From JAGWBD01 sp965220615 (GTDB taxonomy: Bacteria; Chloroflexota; Anaerolineae; Aggregatilineales; Phototrophicaceae), in assembly GCA_965220615.1 (NCBI GenBank), contig CBDCQL010000002.1:1240001-1304000 (forward strand): DNA of 64,000 bases, given 5' to 3'. The notes beneath the pieces were generated by a model. It was not told the origin of the DNA, searched no databases, and saw nothing but the letters and a program-made list of their open reading frames with translations. Made by a program: the position numbers and the translations under genes. Below, piece after piece: positions 51,504-59,586 of this stretch; within the stretch, counting starts at the first letter, position 1; the number at the start of each line of letters is the position of its first letter.

Positions 51504-52811
51504 ATGGCACAGCGGAATTTATCGGGCGCGGCGCTGATGGAACGCTACGAACGCGTCATTTTCCCCGCGGTTGCACCCTATTATCCGGACCAGCCCCTGG
51601 TCGTGGACAGGGCAAGGGACCAGGAACTGTGGGACCGGGATGGCAAACGCTATCTCGATTTCTTTGGCGGCGTGCTGACGGTGTCGGTCGGTCACTGCAA
51701 CGAAGAAATCACGGCGCGTACCATGGAACAACTACAACGTGTGCAGCACACCTCCACCCTGTTCGTCAACGAAATCATGGTGGAGGTCGCCGAGAAGGTG
51801 GCTGCCCTGACCCCCGGCGCGTTGCAGAAGTCCTTTTTCACCAACAGCGGTAGCGAGGCCGACGAAACGGCCATCCTGGCCGCCCGCTGCTTCACCGGCA
51901 ATAACGACGTCATCGCCCTGCGGCACGCCTACTCCGGCCGCACACTGCAGGCGATGAGCCTGACGGCCCACGGCAACTGGCGCCTGGGCAACGTCATTGA
52001 CCCCTACGTCAGGCACGTCCGTTCGCCTTACACCTATCGCACGCCGCTGGACCTTTCGCCGGAAGAAGTGGTGGACCTCTGCATTGCCGATCTGGAAGAA
52101 ATGATCGCCACCTGCACCAATGGTCGCATCGCCGCCTTCATTGCCGAACCGATTCAGGGCGTTGGCGGTTACATCGTGCCTCCGCAGGACTATTTCGGAC
52201 GCGTGGCCCCGATCATTCGCGCGGCCGGCGGTGTCTTCATCAGCGACGAAGTTCAGACCGGCTGGGGCCGAACCGGGGAACACTGGTGGGGCATCGAACA
52301 CTGGGGCGTGGAACCGGACATCATGACCTTTGCCAAGGGAATGGCCAACGGCTACCCCGTTGGCTGCACCATCGCGACCGCGGAAATCGCCGACGCCCTG
52401 CCTGGCATGACCTTCTCCACCTTTGGCGGCAATCCGGTCTCCATGGCCACCACGCTGGCAACGATCGAATACATGGAACGCAATCGCGTGGAGGCCAACG
52501 CCGCGGTTCAGGGACAGGTCTTGCGAGACAAGCTGGAAGAGCTTGAGGCCGAGTTCGATTTCATCGGTGAAGTGCGTGGCATGGGGCTGATGCAGGCCCT
52601 GGAGATCGTCCGGCCTGGGCCATCGCGTGAGCCGGACGCCGACCGTGCCGCAGGCATTATGGCCGCGGCCCGTGACCATGGCCTGTTGATTGGCAAGGGT
52701 GGCTTGCACGGCAACGTTGTTCGCATTGCGCCCCTGCTCAATGTGGACGACGCCAGCATGCAGGAAGGCTGCGATTTGCTGGCGCGGGCGGTCACCTCCG
52801 CCGCCGGTTGA
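51504..52811 (+). CDS. Class III aminotransferase (beta-alanine/alanine-glyoxylate type)
   Basis: 435 residues from ATG 51504, eight bases after GGGAG. PLP-dependent class III aminotransferase close to the AGXT2 group: KSFFTNSGSEADETAILAAR, GVFISDEVQTGWGRTGEHWW and the PLP Lys in TFAKGMANGYPVG (about 270-282). The expected reaction is transfer of the beta-alanine (or 3-aminoisobutyrate) amino group to pyruvate or glyoxylate, giving malonate semialdehyde for the divergently encoded dehydrogenase. Together they complete the lower part of reductive pyrimidine degradation. Omega-aminotransfer to other amines cannot be excluded. Confidence 0.9.
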   Translation: MAQRNLSGAALMERYERVIFPAVAPYYPDQPLVVDRARDQELWDRDGKRYLDFFGGVLTVSVGHCNEEITARTMEQLQRVQHTSTLFVNEIMVEVAEKVAALTPGALQKSFFTNSGSEADETAILAARCFTGNNDVIALRHAYSGRTLQAMSLTAHGNWRLGNVIDPYVRHVRSPYTYRTPLDLSPEEVVDLCIADLEEMIATCTNGRIAAFIAEPIQGVGGYIVPPQDYFGRVAPIIRAAGGVFISDEVQTGWGRTGEHWWGIEHWGVEPDIMTFAKGMANGYPVGCTIATAEIADALPGMTFSTFGGNPVSMATTLATIEYMERNRVEANAAVQGQVLRDKLEELEAEFDFIGEVRGMGLMQALEIVRPGPSREPDADRAAGIMAAARDHGLLIGKGGLHGNVVRIAPLLNVDDASMQEGCDLLARAVTSAAG

Positions 52812-52864
52812 ACCGGCATGAAGTGACTCAAACTTCCCTGTTGCAGACGCAGAATGCGGCAGCG

Positions 52865-54556
52865 ATGCACCCTGTACGCCGCCTGCTTCCACTGCTCTTG
52901 ACGCTTGCCGCCGCCGTACTGGCAGCGACGCTGTTGCAAATGCTGAATGAAGGCAGCGGGGCCCAACCGCTTATCCTGGACAGCACGCCCGGTGAGCTGG
53001 CGCAATGGGTCGCCGCCCAGTCGGAAGAGGACGCGCCACGCTCCCTCCTGGGTCAACTGGCGCGGTCACAGGCCCTGAATGAAGGCCTTGAGGGCCTGCC
53101 TGAGGAACGTCTGGTTGCCTGGGCAGGGACCTTGTTGCTGCTCTTCGCAGTCCTGCACGTCGCCGCCGTACTGGGTGCCCTGTCGGGTCTGATTCTTCAG
53201 CGAAAATGGCACAGGGGGGCCCTCGTGGTCGCCCTCTTGTTGACCATGGGTTGGCTATTTTTGTTGCCGCCGGGTGAAAAGAATGAGGTCCTCGCGCTCG
53301 TTTTGCCCTGCGGTCTGGCCCTGCTACTGTCCCTCATTCTCCTGCAGCAGACCGCGACGAAGACACTCGGATTTGTACTGATCATTTCCATGCTGCTGCT
53401 GGGCGTGCAGACCGCCAAGCTTTTCGCGGCTTCGCGCAATTACCGCATAACCACGGCGCTTCCGCCCTGGCATTACAGCACCCTGCCGAACCTGGATGCC
53501 GCCCTGAGTGCCCTTGCCGCCGGCGAACTTGACGCTGTCCTGGCGGACCGCAGGGACCTGCGCGACATTCTGGCACCCGTCCCCGCCGATCCCGACGTCG
53601 ACCCGGCGGCAACGGCCTGGCCGGATTTACGCTACCACACACGCCTTGACAGCGATGAATCCCTGTTGGGCATTTTCCCGGTGACTCCCCGCTTTCCTGG
53701 CCGCCTTGCGCTGGCGACGCCGGCTGATAGTGGCCTGAGCACGCTGCAGGACCTGCATTCGCGGCGCCTGGGGGCCGTGGCCGGCGATTTTGCCGTGGAC
53801 CGCTACCTGGCCCAGGACCGTCACCTGGTCCTGCTGGACATGAAGATCCTCAATGACATCAACCTGCCCCATCTGCAGCAAATCACCGAAGCACTTTTGC
53901 AACCGGCGCGGCGCAATGGACCGCTCCTGCTGTCACGCATCCTTGTCGAAGCTGCCGGGCACACCTGGGGCGAAGCGATTCTGGGATTCGCATTTGGCGC
54001 CAGTCTGGGCTTTGTACTGGGCACGGTTTTCGCGCATTTCAGGGCCCTGGAAAGAGGTCTGCTGCCCTACGTTGTCGCTTCCCAGACAGTGCCCATCCTT
54101 GCCATCGCGCCCATGGTCGTCATCTGGCTTGGCGCCGGCCCTCTCTCCGTCGCCGCCATTTCATCCTACCTGACCTTCTTTCCAGTCACGATCAACACCT
54201 TGCGCGGTCTGCGTTCGCCCCACCCCAATGCCTTTGAACTGATGAATTCCTGGGCCGCCAGTCGCTGGCAGATCATGTGGAAATTGCGTTTCCGCGCCGC
54301 CCTGCCCTACCTCTTTACGGCGCTAAAGATTTCGGCGACGGCCAGCGTGGTCGGCGCCATCATCGGCGAACTTCCCTCCAGCATTCGCAGCGGGCTGGGC
54401 CGCGCCATTCTGGACTTCAGCTCGGACTACAGCGCGGTCTCCACTCCCAAACTCTGGGGCGCCATTCTCGTGGCGGCGTCTGTGGGAATGCTTTCCTTCC
54501 TGATCGTCAGTCTTGTCGAGTGGCTGGTCCTGCGCAACAGCGGCGGGAGGACGTAA
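52865..54556 (+). CDS. NitT/TauT-type ABC transporter permease with extra N-terminal region
   Basis: 563 residues from ATG 52865. An in-frame TTG at 52808, overlapping the aminotransferase stop, would add 19. The C-terminal 200 residues are a normal BPD_transp_1 permease (SQTVPILAIAPMVVIWLGAG, EAA-like loop around LRFRAALPYLFTALK). The N-terminal 360 are unusual: about five hydrophobic segments (first at 8-27), then a soluble stretch of about 160 residues with LPNLDAALSALAAGELDAVL and LALATPADSGLSTLQDLHSRRLG, which resembles part of a type II periplasmic binding domain. It forms the membrane part of the importer with the genes at 54556, 55342 and 58275. Confidence 0.85.
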   Translation: MHPVRRLLPLLLTLAAAVLAATLLQMLNEGSGAQPLILDSTPGELAQWVAAQSEEDAPRSLLGQLARSQALNEGLEGLPEERLVAWAGTLLLLFAVLHVAAVLGALSGLILQRKWHRGALVVALLLTMGWLFLLPPGEKNEVLALVLPCGLALLLSLILLQQTATKTLGFVLIISMLLLGVQTAKLFAASRNYRITTALPPWHYSTLPNLDAALSALAAGELDAVLADRRDLRDILAPVPADPDVDPAATAWPDLRYHTRLDSDESLLGIFPVTPRFPGRLALATPADSGLSTLQDLHSRRLGAVAGDFAVDRYLAQDRHLVLLDMKILNDINLPHLQQITEALLQPARRNGPLLLSRILVEAAGHTWGEAILGFAFGASLGFVLGTVFAHFRALERGLLPYVVASQTVPILAIAPMVVIWLGAGPLSVAAISSYLTFFPVTINTLRGLRSPHPNAFELMNSWAASRWQIMWKLRFRAALPYLFTALKISATASVVGAIIGELPSSIRSGLGRAILDFSSDYSAVSTPKLWGAILVAASVGMLSFLIVSLVEWLVLRNSGGRT

Positions 54557-55338
54557 TGGCTGTGAACGTCATTGAGGCCCGTCAGATCAACAAGGTCTTC
54601 AACCCCGCCCGTGAAGAGCAGGTCATCGCGCTGCAGGACATTGATCTCTCAGTGTCAGCCGGCGAATTCGTGTCGCTCATCGGACCCTCCGGCTGCGGCA
54701 AGTCCACGCTGTTGCGGCTCATTGCCGACCTCATCGAACCCAGCACCGGGGAACTTCAGGTCAATGAAAAGTCGCCCCGTCAGGCTCGTATCGACCGCGA
54801 CTACGGCATGGTGTTTCAGGCGGCGACCCTGCTTGAATGGCGCAGCGTCCGCAAGAACATCGAATTGCCACTGGAAATCCACGGCTTTGCCAAACAGGAG
54901 CGGCGTGAAAGGGCCCAGGCGGCGCTGGAGCTGGTTGAACTGGGCAGCTTTGGCGACCACTGGCCCTGGCAATTGTCGGGCGGCATGCAGCAGCGCGTCG
55001 CCATCGCGCGGGCCCTGGTGTTCCAGCCCTCCCTGCTCTTGATGGATGAACCCTTCGGCGCGCTCGATGAGTTCACCCGCGAACGCATGAACATGGAGCT
55101 GCTGCGCATCTGGCGCGAAACCGATACGACGATATTGTTCGTCACCCATAGCATCGCCGAGGCTATTTTCCTTTCGAGTCGCGTCGTTGTCATGTCGCCT
55201 CGACCAGGTCGCATCACCTCGGTCGTCGACATCGATTTGCCCCGTCCGCGCACATTCGAGACCCGTGCCCACCCCCGCTATCATGAACTTGTGGCGGAGG
55301 TGCGGGAAGTGCTGCGCGATGCCCACGTACTGGAGTAG
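54556..55338 (+). CDS. NitT/TauT-type ABC transporter ATP-binding protein
   Basis: 260 residues. Walker A GPSGCGKST (about 43-51), signature LSGGMQQRVAIARAL (about 140-154) and Walker B LLLMDEPFGALDEFTRE (about 160-176), with FVTHSIAEAIFLSSRV following, are typical of the SsuB/TauB/ThiZ group. The ATG overlaps the permease stop by one base, and GGGAGG precedes it. It powers import for the two flanking permeases. Confidence 0.93.
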   Translation: MAVNVIEARQINKVFNPAREEQVIALQDIDLSVSAGEFVSLIGPSGCGKSTLLRLIADLIEPSTGELQVNEKSPRQARIDRDYGMVFQAATLLEWRSVRKNIELPLEIHGFAKQERRERAQAALELVELGSFGDHWPWQLSGGMQQRVAIARALVFQPSLLLMDEPFGALDEFTRERMNMELLRIWRETDTTILFVTHSIAEAIFLSSRVVVMSPRPGRITSVVDIDLPRPRTFETRAHPRYHELVAEVREVLRDAHVLE

Positions 55339-55341
55339 GCG

Positions 55342-56157
55342 GTGAAAAGCAGGAGCCTGCGGTCACGCATCCAGAGACTGGCGCCGACCCTGCTCGTCGC
55401 CGTCATATTCCTGGGCGCATGGGAACTGGGCGTTCACCTGCTCGGCATTCGCGAGTTCATCCTGCCGCCCCCCAGCAGCATCCTCTCGGAATTTTCGGAA
55501 GAGTTGCAGATCTTCATGGGCGCCAGCGGCGAATCCATCCTTTTCAGCGCGGCCCGGGCGACCCTCTGGTCGGCGGTCGGGGGCTTCGTCATCGGTTGCG
55601 GCGCCGGTATCCTGACCGCGCTCGTCACCTCCCGCTGGACGATCATCAGCGAAGCGACCATGCCCTTCGCCATCGCCGCCAACTCCGTCCCCATCATCGC
55701 CTTTGCGCCAATCATGAACAACTGGTTCGGCATCACGAACCCGGCCTCAAAGATGGCCATCGTCGCCGTCATCGTGTTTTTCCCCGCCATGATCAACACC
55801 GTGCGCGGTCTGACTCTGGTGGATCCGGGTCAACTGGAACTGATGGAATCCTGGGCCGCCAGCCCGGCGCGCGTGCTGCGCACCCTGCGCATTCCCAACG
55901 CGCTGCCTTTCATTTTCAGCGCCTTGCGGGTAGCCAGTTCACTCAGCGTGATCGGCGCCGTCGTCTCGGAATTCTTCGGCGGGCCGCGCGCCACGCTGGG
56001 CGTTTACATCACCCAGGAAGCATCGGGCTTCAACTTCGCCAGCGCCTGGTCGGCCATCCTTATGGCTTCGCTGATCGGAATCACCTTTTACGTCGTGGTG
56101 CTCCTGCTTGAGCGCTGGCTGATGCCCTGGCACCATTCCTTTGGCGAAGCGGGTTGA
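55342..56157 (+). CDS. NitT/TauT-type ABC transporter permease
   Basis: 271 residues from GTG 55342, three bases after the ATPase stop. About six membrane helices; family segments NSVPIIAFAPIMNNWFGI (about 113-130) and the EAA-like loop MESWAASPARVLRTLRIPNA are clear. It pairs with the long permease at 52865 as a heterodimer. This class imports sulfonates, nitrate, taurine, riboflavin or thiamine-pyrimidine precursors, so with the pyrimidine catabolic genes a pyrimidine-like ligand is a fair guess. Confidence 0.92.
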   Translation: MKSRSLRSRIQRLAPTLLVAVIFLGAWELGVHLLGIREFILPPPSSILSEFSEELQIFMGASGESILFSAARATLWSAVGGFVIGCGAGILTALVTSRWTIISEATMPFAIAANSVPIIAFAPIMNNWFGITNPASKMAIVAVIVFFPAMINTVRGLTLVDPGQLELMESWAASPARVLRTLRIPNALPFIFSALRVASSLSVIGAVVSEFFGGPRATLGVYITQEASGFNFASAWSAILMASLIGITFYVVVLLLERWLMPWHHSFGEAG

Positions 56158-56202
56158 ACCACGCGAAAGGAGCGTCTGAGTCCCGCTTGTCACCCCATTG
56201 CT

Positions 56203-56232
56203 TTGCCAATCCTTCGCCTCGATGGGTATCAT
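56203..56232 (+). promoter_or_regulatory. Probable promoter of the first M55 peptidase gene
   Basis: TTGCCA (56203-56208), 18 bases, TATCAT (56227-56232), 44 bases before the ATG at 56276. It suggests the peptidase can be transcribed apart from the transporter genes. Confidence 0.5.
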
Positions 56233-56275
56233 TCTCTCGCGTTTTTGAAATGAACCGGGCAAAAGGACAACAAGA

Positions 56276-57097
56276 ATGAAAATCATTGTCTTTGCCGATA
56301 TGGAAGGGGTCAGCGGCATCATCACCTGGGGCCGGGTCGGCAGCGGCAAACCCATGTATGACGAGGGGCGCAGGTTGTTTACGGCCGAGGTCAATGCGGC
56401 CGTGCGCGGCGCCAACCGGGCGGGCGCGACGGAAATTGTCGTGGTGGACGTGCATGGCGCCGGCGGTGACAACAAGGGCAATTCCCTCATACCTGAGATG
56501 CTCGACCCCGCCTGCGAGTGGGTCGCACATCATCCGGGAACGCGCTACACGGAGTTGCTTGAAGAGGGTGCCGACGCCTGCCTGATGGTCGGCTACCACG
56601 CGCGCGCTCACACGCCCGATGGTGTCCTGAGCCACACGGTCACCAGCGTCAAATGGCGGAATTTCTGGTTCAATGACGTGCTGGTCGGCGAGATCGGGAT
56701 CAACGCGGCGCTTTGCGGGCATTTTGGCTGCCCGGTGTTGCTGGTGACGGGTGACGTAGCCGCCTGCCGCGAAGCGACGGCGCTGCTCGGCGACGGGCTG
56801 ACGACGGTCGCCGTCAAACGGGGGCTGACGCGCTATTCCGCCCGTCAGATCCCACCCGTCCGCGCCCGCAAAATGATCGAAGCGGGTGCATACCAGGCCC
56901 TGCAGGACCTCAATGCCGTTCAACCCTTCGTGCCATCGTCGCCGGTGACCGTCACGGCCGAGATCACCATGGCGGAGATGATGGAAGATTTCCGCGGCAG
57001 GCCGGGGCTGGAACTGGACTATGACTCGCTCAAGGTCACCAGCCGCGCCAAAAGCTGGATGGAGGCCTGGGACCAGTTCTGGCCCTGGTCAGTCTGA
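56276..57097 (+). CDS. M55 family metallopeptidase (D-aminopeptidase DppA-like)
   Basis: 273 residues of peptidase family M55, whose founder is the Bacillus zinc D-aminopeptidase DppA. The N-terminal DMEGVSGI (8-15) provides the Asp and Glu zinc ligands, VVVDVHGAGGDNKGNSL (about 56-72) a further His, and YHARAHTPDGVLSHT (about 101-115) the remaining His residues. It would release N-terminal D-amino acids or cleave related peptides or amides. A second copy follows at 57288. It stands between transporter subunits, suggesting it processes the imported ligand, though that ligand is unknown. Confidence 0.9.
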   Translation: MKIIVFADMEGVSGIITWGRVGSGKPMYDEGRRLFTAEVNAAVRGANRAGATEIVVVDVHGAGGDNKGNSLIPEMLDPACEWVAHHPGTRYTELLEEGADACLMVGYHARAHTPDGVLSHTVTSVKWRNFWFNDVLVGEIGINAALCGHFGCPVLLVTGDVAACREATALLGDGLTTVAVKRGLTRYSARQIPPVRARKMIEAGAYQALQDLNAVQPFVPSSPVTVTAEITMAEMMEDFRGRPGLELDYDSLKVTSRAKSWMEAWDQFWPWSV

Positions 57098-57207
57098 ACC
57101 GGGCGAGGGCGGCGTTGTCGACCCGGTCGGACGGACCGCGTTGACATTGGGCGCAGTGGCCCTCCACCGCGCACCACTGACCCGCTCCCGCCCGACAACT
57201 GAATGCC

Positions 57208-57237
57208 TTGCCCGCTAACGCTACCAATGGTTACTAT
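57208..57237 (+). promoter_or_regulatory. Possible promoter of the second M55 peptidase gene
   Basis: TTGCCC (57208-57213), 18 bases, TACTAT (57232-57237), about 50 bases before the ATG at 57288. It has the same architecture as the promoter proposed for the first copy. Confidence 0.4.
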
Positions 57238-57287
57238 CCCTGCGTGAGTGTTCCATTTTGCGCCGAAGCGACTTAAGGGGCTGCACC

Positions 57288-58109
57288 ATGAAAATCCTGA
57301 TCATGACTGACATGGAAGGTGTCAGCGGCATCGTGACCTGGGGGCGCGTTGGCAGCGGCAAGCCGATGTACGACGAAGGCCGCCGGCTGTATACGGAAGA
57401 AGTCAACGCGGCTGTCAGGGGCGCCGTACGCGCAGGCGCAACCGAGATCGTCGTGGTGGACTGTCACAACGCCGGCGGCGACAACAAGGGCAATTCCCTG
57501 TTGCCGGAACTGATCGACCCCGCCTGCGAGTGGGTGGCGCATCACCCCTGGACCCGTTACACGGAATTGCTTGAGCAGGGCGCTGATGCCTGCCTGATGG
57601 TCGGCTACCACGCCCGCGCCCACACGCCGGATGGCGTCCTGAGCCATACCATCACCAGCGTCAAGTGGCGCAACCTGTGGATCAACGGAGAACTGGTCGG
57701 CGAGATCGGGGTGAATGCGGCGCTTTGCGGGCATTACGGCTGCCCCGTGCTACTGGTCACGGGCGACGAGGCCGCCTGCCGCGAAGCGACGGATCTGGTT
57801 GGTGAGGGGTTGACGACCGTCGCCGTCAAGCGGGGCCTGACGCGCTATTCCGCCCGCCAGATCCCGCCCGTCCGCGCCCGGGGAATGATCGAAGAAGGGG
57901 CCTGTCAGGCGCTGCAAGACCTCAAGGCCGTCCCGCCCTGGGTACCTTCGTCGCCTGTAACCATCACGGCCCAGATCACTATGGCGGAAATGATGGAAGA
58001 CTTCCGCGGCAGGCCGGGGCTGAAACTGGACTATGACTCGCTGATGGTCAGCAGCCGCGCCGACACCTGGATGGAGGCCTGGGACCAACTCTGGGACTGG
58101 TCCGTCTGA
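57288..58109 (+). CDS. M55 family metallopeptidase, second tandem copy
   Basis: 273 residues, the same length as the protein at 56276 and very similar throughout, with all zinc-site motifs kept (TDMEGVSGI, VVVDCHNAGGDNKGNSL, YHARAHTPDGVLSHT). In the second motif the first copy has VHGAGG and this has CHNAGG. The start is ATG 57288; an upstream in-frame codon at 57258 is less likely. The 190-base gap between the copies holds no gene. The duplication looks recent, and both copies appear functional. Confidence 0.9.
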   Translation: MKILIMTDMEGVSGIVTWGRVGSGKPMYDEGRRLYTEEVNAAVRGAVRAGATEIVVVDCHNAGGDNKGNSLLPELIDPACEWVAHHPWTRYTELLEQGADACLMVGYHARAHTPDGVLSHTITSVKWRNLWINGELVGEIGVNAALCGHYGCPVLLVTGDEAACREATDLVGEGLTTVAVKRGLTRYSARQIPPVRARGMIEEGACQALQDLKAVPPWVPSSPVTITAQITMAEMMEDFRGRPGLKLDYDSLMVSSRADTWMEAWDQLWDWSV

Positions 58110-58197
58110 TTGAGGACAGGCCAGCACCGTTCATCCTTACAGAAACTGAAGCGGAAAGCCAGGCCGCTGGTCGTCCCGCTGCCGTTCTCAATTTTGT

Positions 58198-58225
58198 GCC
58201 AATTTACGCCAATTCACGCTATACT
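58198..58225 (+). promoter_or_regulatory. Tandem decamer repeat and -10 box before the binding-protein gene
   Basis: GCCAATTTAC (58198-58207) and GCCAATTCAC (58208-58217) are adjacent 10-base direct repeats in helical phase, ending two bases before TATACT (58220-58225). No good -35 lies at 17-18 bases. This layout fits an activator-dependent promoter for the gene at 58275. Confidence 0.45.
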
Positions 58226-58274
58226 CAGCCGCTTGCAAGTGTCCCGTTTATTTCATCGATGGGAGGATAACCCA

Positions 58275-59372
58275 ATGCGGAAACTGACAGCTCTACTTAT
58301 TGTCGTCTTCTTGTTGACGGGAGTGGCCTACGTCTCGGCCGATGGCCACTTGACTCCGATCAAACTACAGTTGCAATGGGTGGCGCAATCGCAGTTTGCG
58401 GGCTACTTCGCCGCCGTCGACCAAGGCTTCTACGAGGAAGAAGGCCTTGACGTGACCATCCTTGAGGGCGCCGTCGAAATCGTGCCCCAGCAGGTCGTGA
58501 CCTCCGGCGGCGCCGAATTCGGCCTCGCCTGGGTGCCCAAGGTGCTGGAATCGCGCGAGGCGGGCGCCGACCTGGTCAACATCGCGCAGGTCTTCCAGCG
58601 CAGCGGCACCCTGGAAGTCTCCTTCGTCGATACCGGCATCGAATCGGTCGAGGACTTCCGCGGCATGCGCATCGGCACCTGGGGCTTCGGTAACGAGCAT
58701 GAGCTATTCGCCGCCATGCGCGCTGCGGGCATCGACCCCAATAACCCCGAGGACGTCACCGTCGTGCAACAGCCCTTTGACATGTCATTGCTGCTCAACG
58801 GCGAGCTCGATGCCGCCGAGGCGATGACCTACAACGAGTACGCCCAGGTGCTGGAAGCCGTCAACCCCGACACCGGCGAGCTTTACCAGCCTGAAGACCT
58901 GAACGTCATCGACTTCAACGACGTCGGCACGGCGATGCTGCAGGACCACGTCTTCGTCAACGCCGACTGGCTGGCAGAAGAGGGCAACGAGGACATCGCG
59001 GTCTCCTTCCTCAAGGCCAGCTTCCGCGGCTGGATCTATTGCCGCGACAACCCGGACGAGTGCGTCGAGATCGTGCTTGAGAATGGCTCGACTCTTGGCG
59101 AGAGCCACCAGACCTGGCAGCTCAACGAAATCAGCAAGCTGATCTGGCCCTCGCCGGACGGCATCGGCATCATGGACGAGGACCTCTGGGCCCAGACCGT
59201 GGCAGTCTCCATTGAGGGCGAAGTCATCAGCGAGGAGCCCTCGGAAGGCGCTTACCGCACGGACCTGGCGATGGCGGCGCTGGAATCGCTGGGCATGAGC
59301 ATGCCCGACACCGACGTGACCGGCGACATGTGGGAGCCGGTTGAGGTCACGCTGCGTCCCGGCGGCGAGTAG
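58275..59372 (+). CDS. ABC transporter substrate-binding protein, NMT1/THI5-like family
   Basis: 365 residues from ATG 58275, preceded by GGGAGG. Signal peptide of about 22 residues (LLIVVFLLTGVAYVSA). The mature protein starts KLQLQWVAQSQFAGYFAAVD and EGLDVTILEGAVEIVPQQVV, the hallmark of NMT1/THI5-like binding proteins related to ThiY and riboflavin or pyrimidine-precursor carriers. GTWGFGNEHELFAAMRA lies in the second lobe. It supplies ligand to the permeases at 52865 and 55342. The setting beside uracil-degrading enzymes suggests a pyrimidine or related heterocycle. An intrinsic terminator follows. Confidence 0.92.
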   Translation: MRKLTALLIVVFLLTGVAYVSADGHLTPIKLQLQWVAQSQFAGYFAAVDQGFYEEEGLDVTILEGAVEIVPQQVVTSGGAEFGLAWVPKVLESREAGADLVNIAQVFQRSGTLEVSFVDTGIESVEDFRGMRIGTWGFGNEHELFAAMRAAGIDPNNPEDVTVVQQPFDMSLLLNGELDAAEAMTYNEYAQVLEAVNPDTGELYQPEDLNVIDFNDVGTAMLQDHVFVNADWLAEEGNEDIAVSFLKASFRGWIYCRDNPDECVEIVLENGSTLGESHQTWQLNEISKLIWPSPDGIGIMDEDLWAQTVAVSIEGEVISEEPSEGAYRTDLAMAALESLGMSMPDTDVTGDMWEPVEVTLRPGGE

Positions 59373-59398
59373 CCCCAATCTGATATTCAGGCATAACG

Positions 59399-59430
59399 AC
59401 ACGCCCACCAGTCGGTGGGCGTGTTTCGTT
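59399..59430 (+). terminator. Intrinsic terminator after the NMT1/THI5-like gene
   Basis: ACACGCCCACC (59399-59409) and GGTGGGCGTGT (59414-59424) form a perfect 11-base stem with an AGTC loop, followed by TTCGTTT. Its stem core is the same as that of the terminator at 62760. Confidence 0.85.
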
Positions 59431-59586
59431 TCTACCGATCCGGGGAACGAGAATCATGCACAATCCTCCGGCGCCATAGCTGTGCACTGAAATTGAAGTC
59501 TGACAAAAATTTGCCCCCCCACATCGCTACAATTCACGTCACTTACGATATTTCTTCCGTTTTTCCAGTTGTAGATGGAGGCAAAG

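Noticed and set aside
57141..57146. TTGACA between the two M55 genes
   Set aside because: No -10 box follows at 16-19 bases. The TTGCCC/TACTAT pair further down is the better candidate.
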